Part shown: piece by piece, positions 9,138 to 17,438 of the stretch
Numbering within the stretch: the first letter of the stretch is position 1
Layout of the letters: every line of letters starts with the position of its first letter
IMG/VR virus record: IMGVR_UViG_3300030110_003900
Span: 1 to 32,780 of that record
Length of the DNA stretch: 32,780 nucleotides
Reading direction: 5' to 3' (one strand)
DNA from: a virus
The notes under the pieces: generated by a model
Seen by the model: the letters and a program-made list of their open reading frames with translations, nothing else
What the model was told of the DNA's origin: nothing
Database searches by the model: none
Made by a program: the position numbers and the translations under genes

Positions 9138-9724
9138 TGCGTGGCGTTTTTGATTTTATAATAAAACCAAAAAACAAAAGATACGACAATATAAAACAAA
9201 TCGATGATAAAGAGCTGATATTAAATTCAGAAATATCTGATCATCGATATGTAAGTCGTATTGGTGTTGTTTTATCAACTCCTAAATTAGAAGATACCGA
9301 AATTAAAATAGGTGACGAAGTTGTCGTGCATCATAATGTTTTTAGAAGATGGTATGATGTTAGGGGTATAGAGCAAAATAGTAGAAGCTATTGGGAGGAT
9401 AACAAGTATTTTGTTAAGTCAGACCAAATATTTTTATATAAAAGAAATAACAAATGGTATGCACCAAAAGGTTATTGTTTTATTAAACCAATTGAATCAA
9501 ATAATATATTATTAGAAAAAGAAGTTCCATTAAGGGGTATTATCAAATATGTTGATAAAGAGCTTAAAGATATAAATAAAGAAGATTTAGTTGGATTTAC
9601 ACCGAGCAGTGAATATGAATTTATTGTTAATGGTGAAAGATTGTATAGAGTATTAACTAATTCAATATCTATTAAGTATGAACGTCAAGGAAACGAAAAA
9701 GAATATAATCCAAGCTGGGCATAG
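9137..9724 (+). CDS. Putative tandem GroES-like (co-chaperonin fold) protein
   Basis: The 195-residue protein reads as two successive GroES-like barrels. Unit 1 (residues ~4-102): FDFIIKP matches the first GroES strand; KELILNSE sits where the mobile loop would be; SRIGVVLSTPK matches the GKVIAVG strand; IKIGDEVVVHH matches VKEGDIVVF; and YFVKSDQIFLYK matches the final EYLILSERDLLAV strand. Unit 2 (~108-183) repeats the order with CFIKPI, LRGIIKYVD, KEDLVGF and NGERLYRVLTNSISI. GroES itself is a single barrel of about 97 residues, and phage GroES homologues such as T4 gp31 cap the host chaperonin during capsid folding. This protein could do that or simply use the fold structurally. The start shares one base with the upstream stop, and the end overlaps the next gene by 47 bases. 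The match was made by eye; unit 2 is the weaker. Confidence 0.5.
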   Translation: MRGVFDFIIKPKNKRYDNIKQIDDKELILNSEISDHRYVSRIGVVLSTPKLEDTEIKIGDEVVVHHNVFRRWYDVRGIEQNSRSYWEDNKYFVKSDQIFLYKRNNKWYAPKGYCFIKPIESNNILLEKEVPLRGIIKYVDKELKDINKEDLVGFTPSSEYEFIVNGERLYRVLTNSISIKYERQGNEKEYNPSWA

Positions 9725-9953
9725 GGCAGTTGAGGAACTTATTAAGGTTGCTAAAGAAGCTATTGTAGATAGTGATGATGATATATCAGCTGATAGATTA
9801 AAAAACGCAGCAGCAACTAAAAAGCTGGCAATATTTGATGCTTTTGAAATACTTAATCGAATACAAGAAGAGGAAAATATGTTAAACGATAAGCCTAAAG
9901 AAACAAAAAAACAGAATAGTTTTAAAGGGTTTGCTGAAGGAAGATCAAAGTAA
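9678..9953 (+). CDS. Probable terminase small subunit
   Basis: A 91-residue helical protein immediately upstream of the large terminase gene, the usual place and size for a small DNA-recognition subunit. The segment SADRLKNAAATKKLAIFDAF (residues 37-56) followed by EILNRIQEEE forms two predicted helices with a basic face, and the C-terminal ~20 residues are basic and probably flexible. No classic helix-turn-helix could be assigned with certainty. It overlaps the upstream gene by 47 bases in a different frame, and its TAA overlaps the ATG of the large subunit by one base (TAATG at 9951-9955), so the two would be made in a coupled ratio. The call rests mainly on context. Confidence 0.6.
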   Translation: MNVKETKKNIIQAGHRAVEELIKVAKEAIVDSDDDISADRLKNAAATKKLAIFDAFEILNRIQEEENMLNDKPKETKKQNSFKGFAEGRSK

Positions 9954-12181
9954 TGTATAAGCAATCATTATATAGCGTTATAGAGCCTATAAAAATCAAT
10001 ACGATTAAAAGGCTTAATAAAGCAAAAAAGTGGAAATACGGCTATAATAAAGAGCACGACGTTATCGTTATAAGTAAAACGGGAATGATTGGTGAGATAT
10101 ATGAAATACAAAATCTTAAAATAGCTTTACCAAAACAAAAAAATATATATAAATTTGAAAATAATAAGTGGGGTAGGTTTGAATATCCAAAACCTTTAGA
10201 AAGAATTAAAAATGTTTTAGATTTCAAACAATATCCACAAGAATTTAAAGAAAAATGGTATGATTACATCGATAATGAGTTTACCCGTAGGGAGGAAGGT
10301 TTTTGGTTTTATAACAAAGGCATTCCTACTTACATTAGTGGTACTCATTACATGTACCTGCAGTGGTCTAAGATTGACGTCGGGGCTCCAGAGTTCAGAG
10401 AGTCAAATAGATTATTCTTTATTTTCTGGGAAGCTTGTAAGGCAGATCCACGATCCTATGGGATGTGTTACCTTAAGAATAGGCGTTCCGGGTTTTCTTT
10501 CATGGCCTCAGGAGAGGTGGTTAACTTGGCAACCATATCAAGTGACTCCAGGTATGGTATATTATCCAAGTCCGGTCCTGATGCAAAGAAGATGTTCACA
10601 GATAAGGTGGTACCCATATCAGTTAATTATCCCTTCTTTTTCAAGCCGACCCAGGACGGAATGGACCGTCCAAAGACCGAGCTTGCCTACCGTGTCCCCG
10701 CAACCAAGTACACCCGTCGTAAACTTACCGCCGCACCCACTGCCGCCGACGAAACCCTGGAGGATCTCAAGGGACTTGACACGACCATCGATTGGAAGAA
10801 CACCGGTGATAATGCCTACGATGGGGAGAAACTCAAACTCCTCGTACACGACGAATCAGGGAAGTGGGAAAAGCCCAATAATATCCTCAACAACTGGAGG
10901 GTCACGAAAACCACATTAAGATTAGGTAGTAGGGTAATTGGTAAGTGTATGATGGGTTCAACAAGTAACTCGTCAGATAAAGGTGGTGATAATTTTAAAA
11001 AATTATATAATGACTCAGATGTTACAAAAAGAAACCGCAATGGACAGACTCGCTCAGGACTCTATTCTTTGTTCATTCCTATGGAATGGAATTTCGAAGG
11101 ATTCATTGATTCTTATGGAATACCTGTATTCGAAACACCGGAAAAAGAAATTAAGGATTTCCACGGATCAATTATTGATGTTGGAGTTATTAGCCACTGG
11201 GAAAATGAAGTTGAAGGTTTAAAAGGAGACCAAGACGCATTAAACGAATTTTATAGGCAATTTCCTAGAACCGAAGAACATGCCTTTAGAGATGAAACAA
11301 GAAATAGCATATTTAATCTAGCAAAAATTTACGAACAAATTGATTACAATGATGAAGTCGCAAATCTGTCGCAAGTTACCGTTGGCAGCTTTACGTGGAA
11401 AAATGGAATTAAGGACACAGAGGTCCAGTTTACACCAAATCTTAACGGAAGGTTTAAAATCAGCTGGGTTCCGAGTATAAAATTACAAAATAATATTATA
11501 ATTAAAAATGGTATAAAATACCCAGGTAATGAACATATGGGTGCTTTTGGTTGTGATAGTTATGATATATCAGGAACAACTGACGGGCAAGGCTCCAAGG
11601 GGGCTTTGCATGGCTTAACTAAATTTAGTATGGATAATGCTCCTGCTAATATGTTTTTTTTAGAATATGTAGCCAGGCCCCAAACAGCTGAAATGTTTTT
11701 TGAAGATGTTTTAATGGCTTGCATATTTTATGGAATGCCAATACTTGCAGAAAACAATAAACCTAGATTATTATATTATTTTAAAAGAAGAGGTTATAGA
11801 GGTTATTCAATGAATAGGCCTGATAAGGCTAAGAATAAGTTATCAGTAACAGAAAAAGAAATAGGTGGAATACCTAACTCAAGTGAAGATATAAGACAAG
11901 CACACGCGGCTGCAATTGAAACTTATATTAATGACCACGTTGGTATTATGTCAGATGGTTCATATGGAGATCTATATTTTAATAGAACACTTAATGATTG
12001 GGCTAAATTTGATATAAATAAAAGAACAAAGTTTGATGCCGCTATTAGCTCAGGCTTAGCAATTATGGCATGTAATAAAAATAAGTATAGACCACACGCT
12101 GAAAGAATAAAGCAAAAAGTAAATATTAATTTTTCAAAATACGAAAATAAAGGAAGTTTATCAAAAATAATAAAAGAATAG
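9953..12181 (+). CDS. terL: Terminase large subunit (packaging ATPase/nuclease)
   Basis: Motor that cuts concatemeric DNA and pumps it through the portal into the procapsid. The ATPase half shows a P-loop region at residues 174-183 (LKNRRSGFSF, with F181 where the Walker A lysine normally sits) and Walker B LLVHDE with D300-E301. The RNase H-like nuclease half shows D535 in GCDSYD and D695 in KFDAAISSGLAI, fitting the first and last metal-binding acids. At 742 residues it is longer than common terminases (often 450-600), with roughly 150 residues before the P-loop. About 10321-10920 has markedly higher GC and different codons from the rest of the gene. The start shares one base with the small-subunit stop. 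Gene identity is confident; exact catalytic residues are less so. Confidence 0.9.
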   Translation: MYKQSLYSVIEPIKINTIKRLNKAKKWKYGYNKEHDVIVISKTGMIGEIYEIQNLKIALPKQKNIYKFENNKWGRFEYPKPLERIKNVLDFKQYPQEFKEKWYDYIDNEFTRREEGFWFYNKGIPTYISGTHYMYLQWSKIDVGAPEFRESNRLFFIFWEACKADPRSYGMCYLKNRRSGFSFMASGEVVNLATISSDSRYGILSKSGPDAKKMFTDKVVPISVNYPFFFKPTQDGMDRPKTELAYRVPATKYTRRKLTAAPTAADETLEDLKGLDTTIDWKNTGDNAYDGEKLKLLVHDESGKWEKPNNILNNWRVTKTTLRLGSRVIGKCMMGSTSNSSDKGGDNFKKLYNDSDVTKRNRNGQTRSGLYSLFIPMEWNFEGFIDSYGIPVFETPEKEIKDFHGSIIDVGVISHWENEVEGLKGDQDALNEFYRQFPRTEEHAFRDETRNSIFNLAKIYEQIDYNDEVANLSQVTVGSFTWKNGIKDTEVQFTPNLNGRFKISWVPSIKLQNNIIIKNGIKYPGNEHMGAFGCDSYDISGTTDGQGSKGALHGLTKFSMDNAPANMFFLEYVARPQTAEMFFEDVLMACIFYGMPILAENNKPRLLYYFKRRGYRGYSMNRPDKAKNKLSVTEKEIGGIPNSSEDIRQAHAAAIETYINDHVGIMSDGSYGDLYFNRTLNDWAKFDINKRTKFDAAISSGLAIMACNKNKYRPHAERIKQKVNINFSKYENKGSLSKIIKE
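10321..10920 (+). other. GC-rich island inside terL
   Basis: By hand count this 600-base stretch is about 48% G+C, peaking near 62% at 10681-10740, against about 20-23% in 10141-10260 and 27% in 10981-11040. The reading frame is unbroken. Codon choice shifts: CGT for Arg, CTC for Leu, and GCC and ACC appear, where neighbouring sequence uses AGA, TTA, GCA/GCT and ACA/ACT. It covers about residues 123-322, the ATPase core. A raised value (45%) also occurs at 11041-11100. Confidence 0.85.
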
Positions 12182-12182
12182 T

Positions 12183-14606
12183 ATGGCTGAATCAGTTATG
12201 AAATCACATTTTCCAAGTCAAACCGTAGGAGACGATGTAAAGTTGAGTATGGAATATGGCTTAGAAGTTGCAAGAGCTATAGAAAATGAGTGGTTTAAAA
12301 AATCGCATGGAGTAAATAGATTTTTTCAAAACCAAAATAATTTTCATAAATTAAGATTGTATGCTAGAGGAGAACAAAGCATACAAAAATATAAAGACGA
12401 ATTATCTATTAATGGTGATTTATCATATCTTAATTTAGACTGGAAGCCAGTTCCTATTATACCTAAATTTGTAGATATAGTTGTAAATGGTATTGCAGAA
12501 AGAACTTATGATATAAAAGCATTTTCACAAGATCCATTTGGTGTTAATAAAAGAACCAAATATATGGAAGGTATGCTTATGGATATGAAAACTAAAGAGT
12601 TATCTGAGTATGCCCAAAAAGAATTTGGTATTAATATATATAATTCACCCGCAGATCAACTCCCAGAAAATAACGAAGAGTTAGAATTACATATGCAGCT
12701 AAGCTATAAGCAAGGAATTGAAATTGCAGAAGAACAAGCTATAGCAACTATATTCAATCAAAATAATTATGAGTTAACTAAGAAAAGGTTTTATTATGAT
12801 TTAGCTGTTCTTGGAATGGCTTGTGTTAAAAACAATTTTACACAATCAGAAGGAATAAAAATTGAATATGTTGATCCTGCAAATATTGTTTATTCTTATA
12901 CTGAATCCCCGTATTTTGATGACATATATTATGTAGGTGAAATTAAAAATGTTAATATATCAGAAGTTAAAAAAGAATTTCCAAATTTAACAGATGAAGA
13001 TTTAAAGAAAATACAAAGCCAAGGTAATGGAGATTACAATAGCTACAACAAGTATAATTCTCAAGTTAATAATACAGATAATAACTCAGTTCAATTAATG
13101 TACTTTAGTTACAAAACGTACATGAATGAGGTTTATAAAGTAAAAGAAACGGCAACTGGTGCTGAAAAAATTATTAAAAAATCAGACGCTTTTAATCCAC
13201 CAATGGTTGAGGGATTAAAATTTGAGCGTATTGCTAAAAATATTGAGGTTGTCTATGAAGGTGTATATTTACCAGGGGCTAAACAATTGCTTAAATGGAA
13301 TCTTTGTGAAAATATGTTGCGTGAAAAAAGCGATGTAAATAAAGTTAAACTTAATTATTCTATAGTAGCTCCAAGATTATATAATGGGCAAGTTGAATCT
13401 TTAGTTAGCAGAGTCACTGGATTTGCAGATATGATTCAATTAACTCATTTAAAAATTCAACAAATACTTTCTAGGATGGTTCCTGATGGTGTATATGTTG
13501 ATGCTGATGGATTAGCAGAAGTTGATTTAGGTAATGGCAGTAACTACAACCCTCAAGAAGCATTAAACATGTTTTTCCAAACTGGTAGTATAATTGGTAG
13601 ATCATTTACATCTGATGGGGACATGAATCCTGGTAAAGTACCAATACAAGAAATAAATAATAGCGCAGGTACTGGTAAATTAGCGGCATTAATAAGTACA
13701 TATAATTATTATTTACAAATGATGAGAGACGCCACGGGACTTAATGAAGCTAGAGATGGAAGTTCGCCAGATAAAAATGCGTTAGTTGGTGTGCAAAAAT
13801 TGGCAGCGGCTAATAGTAATACAGCTACAAGACATATATTGCAAAGTGGATTATTCCTAACTGCTGAAATGGCTGAAAAAATATCATTAAGAATTTCAGA
13901 TGTTTTAGAATATTCCCCAACAGCAAGTGCATTTATTCAAAGCATAGGTTCTCATAACGTTGGAACATTGAAAGAATTATCAGAATTACATTTACATGAT
14001 TTTGGTATATTCTTAGAATTAGAACCGGATGAAGAAGAAAAACAACTATTAGAAAATAATATTCAAGTAGCAATAGCACAAAATAATATTGAATTAGAAG
14101 ATGCTATTGATATTAGAATGATTAAAAATGTTAAACTTGCTAATCAACTTTTAAAATTAAGAAGAAAGAAAAAGCAAGAAAGAGACCAGCAAATGCAACA
14201 ACAAAATATCCAAGCACAATCACAGGCAAATGCTCAGGCACAGCAGGTTGCAGCACAAGCAGAGGTACAAAAACAACAAGCTCTAACTCAAAGTAAAATA
14301 CAATTAGAACAAGCTAAAAACGAATTAGATACTAATAAACTTTACAGAGAAGCAGAGTTAAAAAAGCAGTTAATGCAAATTGAATTTCAAATGAATATGG
14401 CTTTAGCAAAAGTTAAAGCTGATTCAGAATCTATTGGAATGCATAAAAAAGAAGATCGTAAAGATGAACGTACAAAAATACAGGCATCTCAACAATCTGA
14501 ATTAATTGACCAGAGAAAATCTGGTAAACCGCCTAAAAAATTTGAATCGGCAGGAAACGATATATTAAGCGGTAATTTTAACTTAGGTGCGTTTGAACCT
14601 AAGTAA
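12183..14606 (+). CDS. Portal protein
   Basis: An 807-residue protein directly after the terminase gene and before scaffold and capsid genes, the standard portal position. Features include an N-terminal region with WKPVPIIPKFVDIVVNGIAE (residues 88-107), typical of portals that assemble on membranes or scaffolds; a mid-protein segment RLYNGQVESLVSRVTGFADM followed by long helices; and a region around RDATGLNEARDGSSPDKNAL matching the tunnel-loop area seen in portals of short-tailed phages. Residues ~667-750 are a Gln/Ala/Lys-rich coiled coil (QQMQQQNIQAQSQ and onward) that probably forms the long C-terminal barrel projecting into the capsid, as in P22-like portals. The gap to the terminase gene is one base, and TAG is used as that gene's stop. 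Confidence 0.85.
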   Translation: MAESVMKSHFPSQTVGDDVKLSMEYGLEVARAIENEWFKKSHGVNRFFQNQNNFHKLRLYARGEQSIQKYKDELSINGDLSYLNLDWKPVPIIPKFVDIVVNGIAERTYDIKAFSQDPFGVNKRTKYMEGMLMDMKTKELSEYAQKEFGINIYNSPADQLPENNEELELHMQLSYKQGIEIAEEQAIATIFNQNNYELTKKRFYYDLAVLGMACVKNNFTQSEGIKIEYVDPANIVYSYTESPYFDDIYYVGEIKNVNISEVKKEFPNLTDEDLKKIQSQGNGDYNSYNKYNSQVNNTDNNSVQLMYFSYKTYMNEVYKVKETATGAEKIIKKSDAFNPPMVEGLKFERIAKNIEVVYEGVYLPGAKQLLKWNLCENMLREKSDVNKVKLNYSIVAPRLYNGQVESLVSRVTGFADMIQLTHLKIQQILSRMVPDGVYVDADGLAEVDLGNGSNYNPQEALNMFFQTGSIIGRSFTSDGDMNPGKVPIQEINNSAGTGKLAALISTYNYYLQMMRDATGLNEARDGSSPDKNALVGVQKLAAANSNTATRHILQSGLFLTAEMAEKISLRISDVLEYSPTASAFIQSIGSHNVGTLKELSELHLHDFGIFLELEPDEEEKQLLENNIQVAIAQNNIELEDAIDIRMIKNVKLANQLLKLRRKKKQERDQQMQQQNIQAQSQANAQAQQVAAQAEVQKQQALTQSKIQLEQAKNELDTNKLYREAELKKQLMQIEFQMNMALAKVKADSESIGMHKKEDRKDERTKIQASQQSELIDQRKSGKPPKKFESAGNDILSGNFNLGAFEPK

Positions 14607-14639
14607 TATATAAATTGTATAATCATATAATATTTTATT

Positions 14640-15881
14640 ATGGCAAAAGAAATTAAAGCTAAAGTGTTAGACACAGGTGAAGAATTATCTGTGCAAGAAA
14701 AAGAAGAAGTAGTACAAAAAAATGCAGGGTTTGATGAAGAATCAAACATGTATAAAGTTGACTACAGTAAAATTAATAACCAAGAAGATACCGTTCCAGA
14801 GCAAGTAGAAGACGCTCCAAAACAAGAAACCCCCGACGAAGTTGTTGAGGAAGTTGTTGAAGAAGTCGTTGCTGAAGAGGCCCTTGAAAACAATAAAGAG
14901 GAAGAATCGGTAGAAGAAGAATCGGTATTACAAGAAATTACAGATGAAGAAGATTCAGCTGACGATACAGGAGTGGAAACAGGCGTTGAAGTTGCCGACC
15001 CCACACCGGAACAAAAAGAAGTATTACCGGAAGTTGAAGCACAAGAATCAATAGACTATCCAGAAAATATCCAAGACTTAGTTAAGTTTATGAATGAAAC
15101 TGGTGGAGATTTAGAAGATTATGTTGCTTTAAACAAAGATTATGAAAAGTTCGAACAAATGGATTTATTACAAGAATATTATTCTCGCAGTAAACCACAT
15201 TTGTCACAAGAAGAAGTAACGTTTTTAATTGATGATAGTTTTTCTTATGATGAAGAAATTGACGAACCTAATGATATAAAAAGAAAAAAATTAGCTTTTA
15301 AAGAAGCGGTTGCTGAGGCAAAATATCAATTAGAAAATGCTAGAGCAACATATTATAAAGAAATTAAGGCTGGGAGCAGGTTGACACCTGAGGCCCAGAA
15401 AGCTATGGATTTTTTCAATAGATATAATGAAGAAACCGAAGCTAATCAAAAAATAACACAATCTCAAAGAGATGTGTTTAACAGTAAAACCACTTCGCTT
15501 TTTAACGATAAGTTCAAAGGTTTTGAATATAATGTCGGGGATAAGAGATTTAGGTTTAATGTGAAGAATGTAAATGAGGTTAAAGAAACCCAGAGCGACA
15601 TCAATAACTTTACTAAGAAGTTCTTGGATAAAGAAAATAAGATGGCTGATGCTCCTGGTTATCATAAAGCTTTGTTTACCGCGATGAATTCCGATGCTAT
15701 CGCTCAACACTTTTATGAACAAGGCAAGGCAGATGCTATTAAGCAATCTGTTAAGTCTGCCAAAAATATCAATATGAGTCCTAGATCAGGGCACCAAGAT
15801 ATTGAGGCTGGTGGAATGAAAGCAAGAGTTGTTAGCGGAGATGATTTGTCAGGAATTAAACTAAAATTAAAAAACTATTAA
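14640..15881 (+). CDS. Probable capsid scaffolding protein
   Basis: A 413-residue acidic protein between portal and major capsid protein, the usual slot for a scaffold. Residues ~45-130 are extremely acidic and of low complexity (EVVEEVVEEVVAEE, EEESVEEESV). The middle is helical, and the C-terminal half is more basic, ending with FYEQGKADAIKQSVKSAKNI, which resembles the capsid-binding end of scaffolds. Scaffolds bind the capsid protein inside the procapsid and leave before packaging. There is no protease domain in it, so scaffold exit or cleavage would depend on another factor. Codon use in the second half includes more AAG, TTC and AAC than the first half, possibly reflecting high expression. 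The start follows 33 bases of pure A/T-rich sequence with no Shine-Dalgarno motif. Confidence 0.7.
   Translation: MAKEIKAKVLDTGEELSVQEKEEVVQKNAGFDEESNMYKVDYSKINNQEDTVPEQVEDAPKQETPDEVVEEVVEEVVAEEALENNKEEESVEEESVLQEITDEEDSADDTGVETGVEVADPTPEQKEVLPEVEAQESIDYPENIQDLVKFMNETGGDLEDYVALNKDYEKFEQMDLLQEYYSRSKPHLSQEEVTFLIDDSFSYDEEIDEPNDIKRKKLAFKEAVAEAKYQLENARATYYKEIKAGSRLTPEAQKAMDFFNRYNEETEANQKITQSQRDVFNSKTTSLFNDKFKGFEYNVGDKRFRFNVKNVNEVKETQSDINNFTKKFLDKENKMADAPGYHKALFTAMNSDAIAQHFYEQGKADAIKQSVKSAKNINMSPRSGHQDIEAGGMKARVVSGDDLSGIKLKLKNY
14838..14927 (+). repeat. Acidic low-complexity tandem repeats in scaffold gene
   Basis: Two short arrays lie back to back: a 12-base-period run encoding EVVE EVVE EVVA, and a 15-base-period pair in which GAAGAATCGGTA occurs at 14901-14912 and again at 14916-14927. 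The near-identity of the second pair suggests recent slippage, so copy number may vary between relatives. Confidence 0.7.
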
Positions 15882-15894
15882 AAACTTTTGAAAA

Positions 15895-17367
15895 ATGGCA
15901 AATAATGTTTCATTTGCTGGCCCAGCGGCCGGCAGTTTAGTTAGCCCAGCAACTCAAAAAGTAACGCTGTCGTCTAACTATTTAAATTTTCATGGTACAG
16001 ATGGAAAAAATTGGTCACAACAATTTTTACCTGAATTGTACGCTCAAGAGGTAGAAAGGTACGGTAACCGTTCTGTTTCTTCATTCTTGAGAATGGTAGG
16101 TGCTGAAATGCCTATGGCTTCTGACCAAGTTATTTGGTCTGAGCAAGGTAGATTACACCTAGCTTATAATGGTACTGTAGATGTAGTTACTGGTATAGTT
16201 ACTGCAATTACAGGAATTGACTCAGGTGCAACAGAAGCTCACGCAGTTAGAAAAGGAGCAACTGTAGTAGCTGTAGTAGAAGGAGTAGTATTTAAAGCTC
16301 GTGTTAATAAAGGGATCGAAGATGCCACTGCAGATTATGCTAATGGTGTTAAATTAGACCTTATGCCTTATGGAGCTGAAAATATTAATGACTTAGCTGG
16401 AACATCAGCTACAGGTAGTAAAGCTATCAAGTTCTTTGTATACGGTTCTGAATTTGGAAAAGGAACTGATTCTATGACTAACGCTATTGAACCAAACTTT
16501 AAATCATTTACTAACAGACCAATTATTATCAAAGATCACTTTGAGGTTTCTGGTTCTGATACAGCTCAAATTGGTTGGGTTGAAGTAAGTGGTGAGTCTG
16601 GAGCAGCAGGTTACTTATGGTATATGAAGGCTGAAGGTGATACTAGAGTAAGATTTGAAGACTATTTAGAAATGTCAATGATTGAAGCAGAAAAGGTGGC
16701 TACATCTGGAACTGCAACTGCTGATTCCCAGCTTCATGATTTAACAGGTGGTGGTGTTCAAGGTACTGAGGGTCTTTTATCCGCTATTGGTTCTAGAGGT
16801 ATTGTATCAACTAATCAATTTGATTCAGGTGCAGTATTATCGGAATTTGATGATCTATTAAAAGAACTAGATAAGCAAGGAGCTATTGAAGAGAACATGA
16901 TGTTCTTAAATAGAGACGCAAATCTAGTTGTTGATGATTTATTAGCTGGATTAAACCCTAATATTTCAACAGGTGTAAATTACGGTGTATTTGAAAACTC
17001 TGCTGACATGGCACTTAACTTAGGATTCTCTGGATTTAGAAGAGGTTCTTATGACTTTTATAAAACTGACTGGAAATATCTTAACGATAAATCTACAAGA
17101 GGTTTAGTAGGAGGATTAAAAGGACTTTTAGTACCAGCTGGTACATCTTCAGTGTATGACCAAATGTTAGGTAAAAATGTTAGAAGACCTTTCTTACACG
17201 TAAGATATAGAGCATCTGAAACTGATGATAGAAGAATGAAATCATGGATTACTGGTTCTGTAGGTGGAGCATCTACAACTGGTAAAGATAACATGGAAGT
17301 TCACTATCTTTCAGAAAGATGTCTAGTAGTACAAGCTGCTAACAACTTTATCAGATTTGACTCTTAA
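15895..17367 (+). CDS. Major capsid protein (HK97-fold, probable)
   Basis: A 490-residue protein after the scaffold gene. It opens with MANNVSFAGPAAGSLVSPAT and a basic/aromatic N-terminal region (FLPELYAQEVERYGNRS), and ends with KTDWKYLND (from K390), GLLVPAGTSSVYD, RRPFLHVRYRASETDDRRMK and a final SERCLVVQAANNFIRF, a pattern familiar from major capsid proteins of marine short-tailed phages. An insertion-like section (residues ~75-185, Val/Gly/Ala-rich) may be a surface domain. Codon use is enriched in AAC, TTC and GAC relative to neighbours, as expected for the most abundant virion protein. It ends just before the only strong intrinsic terminator in the window. The fold name is inferred from family knowledge, and no linking Lys/Asn pair for chemical cross-links was assigned. 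Confidence 0.82.
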   Translation: MANNVSFAGPAAGSLVSPATQKVTLSSNYLNFHGTDGKNWSQQFLPELYAQEVERYGNRSVSSFLRMVGAEMPMASDQVIWSEQGRLHLAYNGTVDVVTGIVTAITGIDSGATEAHAVRKGATVVAVVEGVVFKARVNKGIEDATADYANGVKLDLMPYGAENINDLAGTSATGSKAIKFFVYGSEFGKGTDSMTNAIEPNFKSFTNRPIIIKDHFEVSGSDTAQIGWVEVSGESGAAGYLWYMKAEGDTRVRFEDYLEMSMIEAEKVATSGTATADSQLHDLTGGGVQGTEGLLSAIGSRGIVSTNQFDSGAVLSEFDDLLKELDKQGAIEENMMFLNRDANLVVDDLLAGLNPNISTGVNYGVFENSADMALNLGFSGFRRGSYDFYKTDWKYLNDKSTRGLVGGLKGLLVPAGTSSVYDQMLGKNVRRPFLHVRYRASETDDRRMKSWITGSVGGASTTGKDNMEVHYLSERCLVVQAANNFIRFDS

Positions 17368-17377
17368 TACTTAATTT

Positions 17378-17412
17378 AAAAGGAATGGGTGCTTCGGCAC
17401 CCTGCCCTTTTT
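17378..17412 (+). terminator. Intrinsic terminator after the capsid gene
   Basis: GGGTGC-TTCG-GCACCC (17387-17402) is a perfect 6-bp stem with an extra-stable UUCG tetraloop. After a small 3x3 internal loop, an outer stem AAAAGG/CCTTTT continues, and the right arm runs into TTTTTATTTTT. It lies 11 bases after the capsid stop codon. It probably ends much of the capsid message or sets the capsid-to-tail gene ratio. Confidence 0.88.
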
Positions 17413-17438
17413 ATTTTTAACTTTTATTATATTATATC

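Noticed and set aside
9662-9964. 100-codon minus-strand open frame over the small terminase gene
   Set aside because: Its hydrophobic, Ser-rich product mirrors the Lys/Glu/Ala-rich forward protein; the forward frame fits the overlapping operon.
10619-10849. Minus-strand open frame within terL
   Set aside because: Same cause: a stop-poor stretch of GC-rich DNA opposite a confident gene.
10260-10919. 219-codon + strand open frame inside terL in another frame, with a hydrophobic N-terminal stretch
   Set aside because: It ends where the GC-rich island ends and is best explained by fewer stop codons in GC-rich DNA. The terL frame has clear motifs throughout, and this one has no recognisable domain.
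15330-15746. 138-codon minus-strand open frame opposite the scaffold
   Set aside because: Complement of a helical Lys/Glu-rich coding region, with no support from context.
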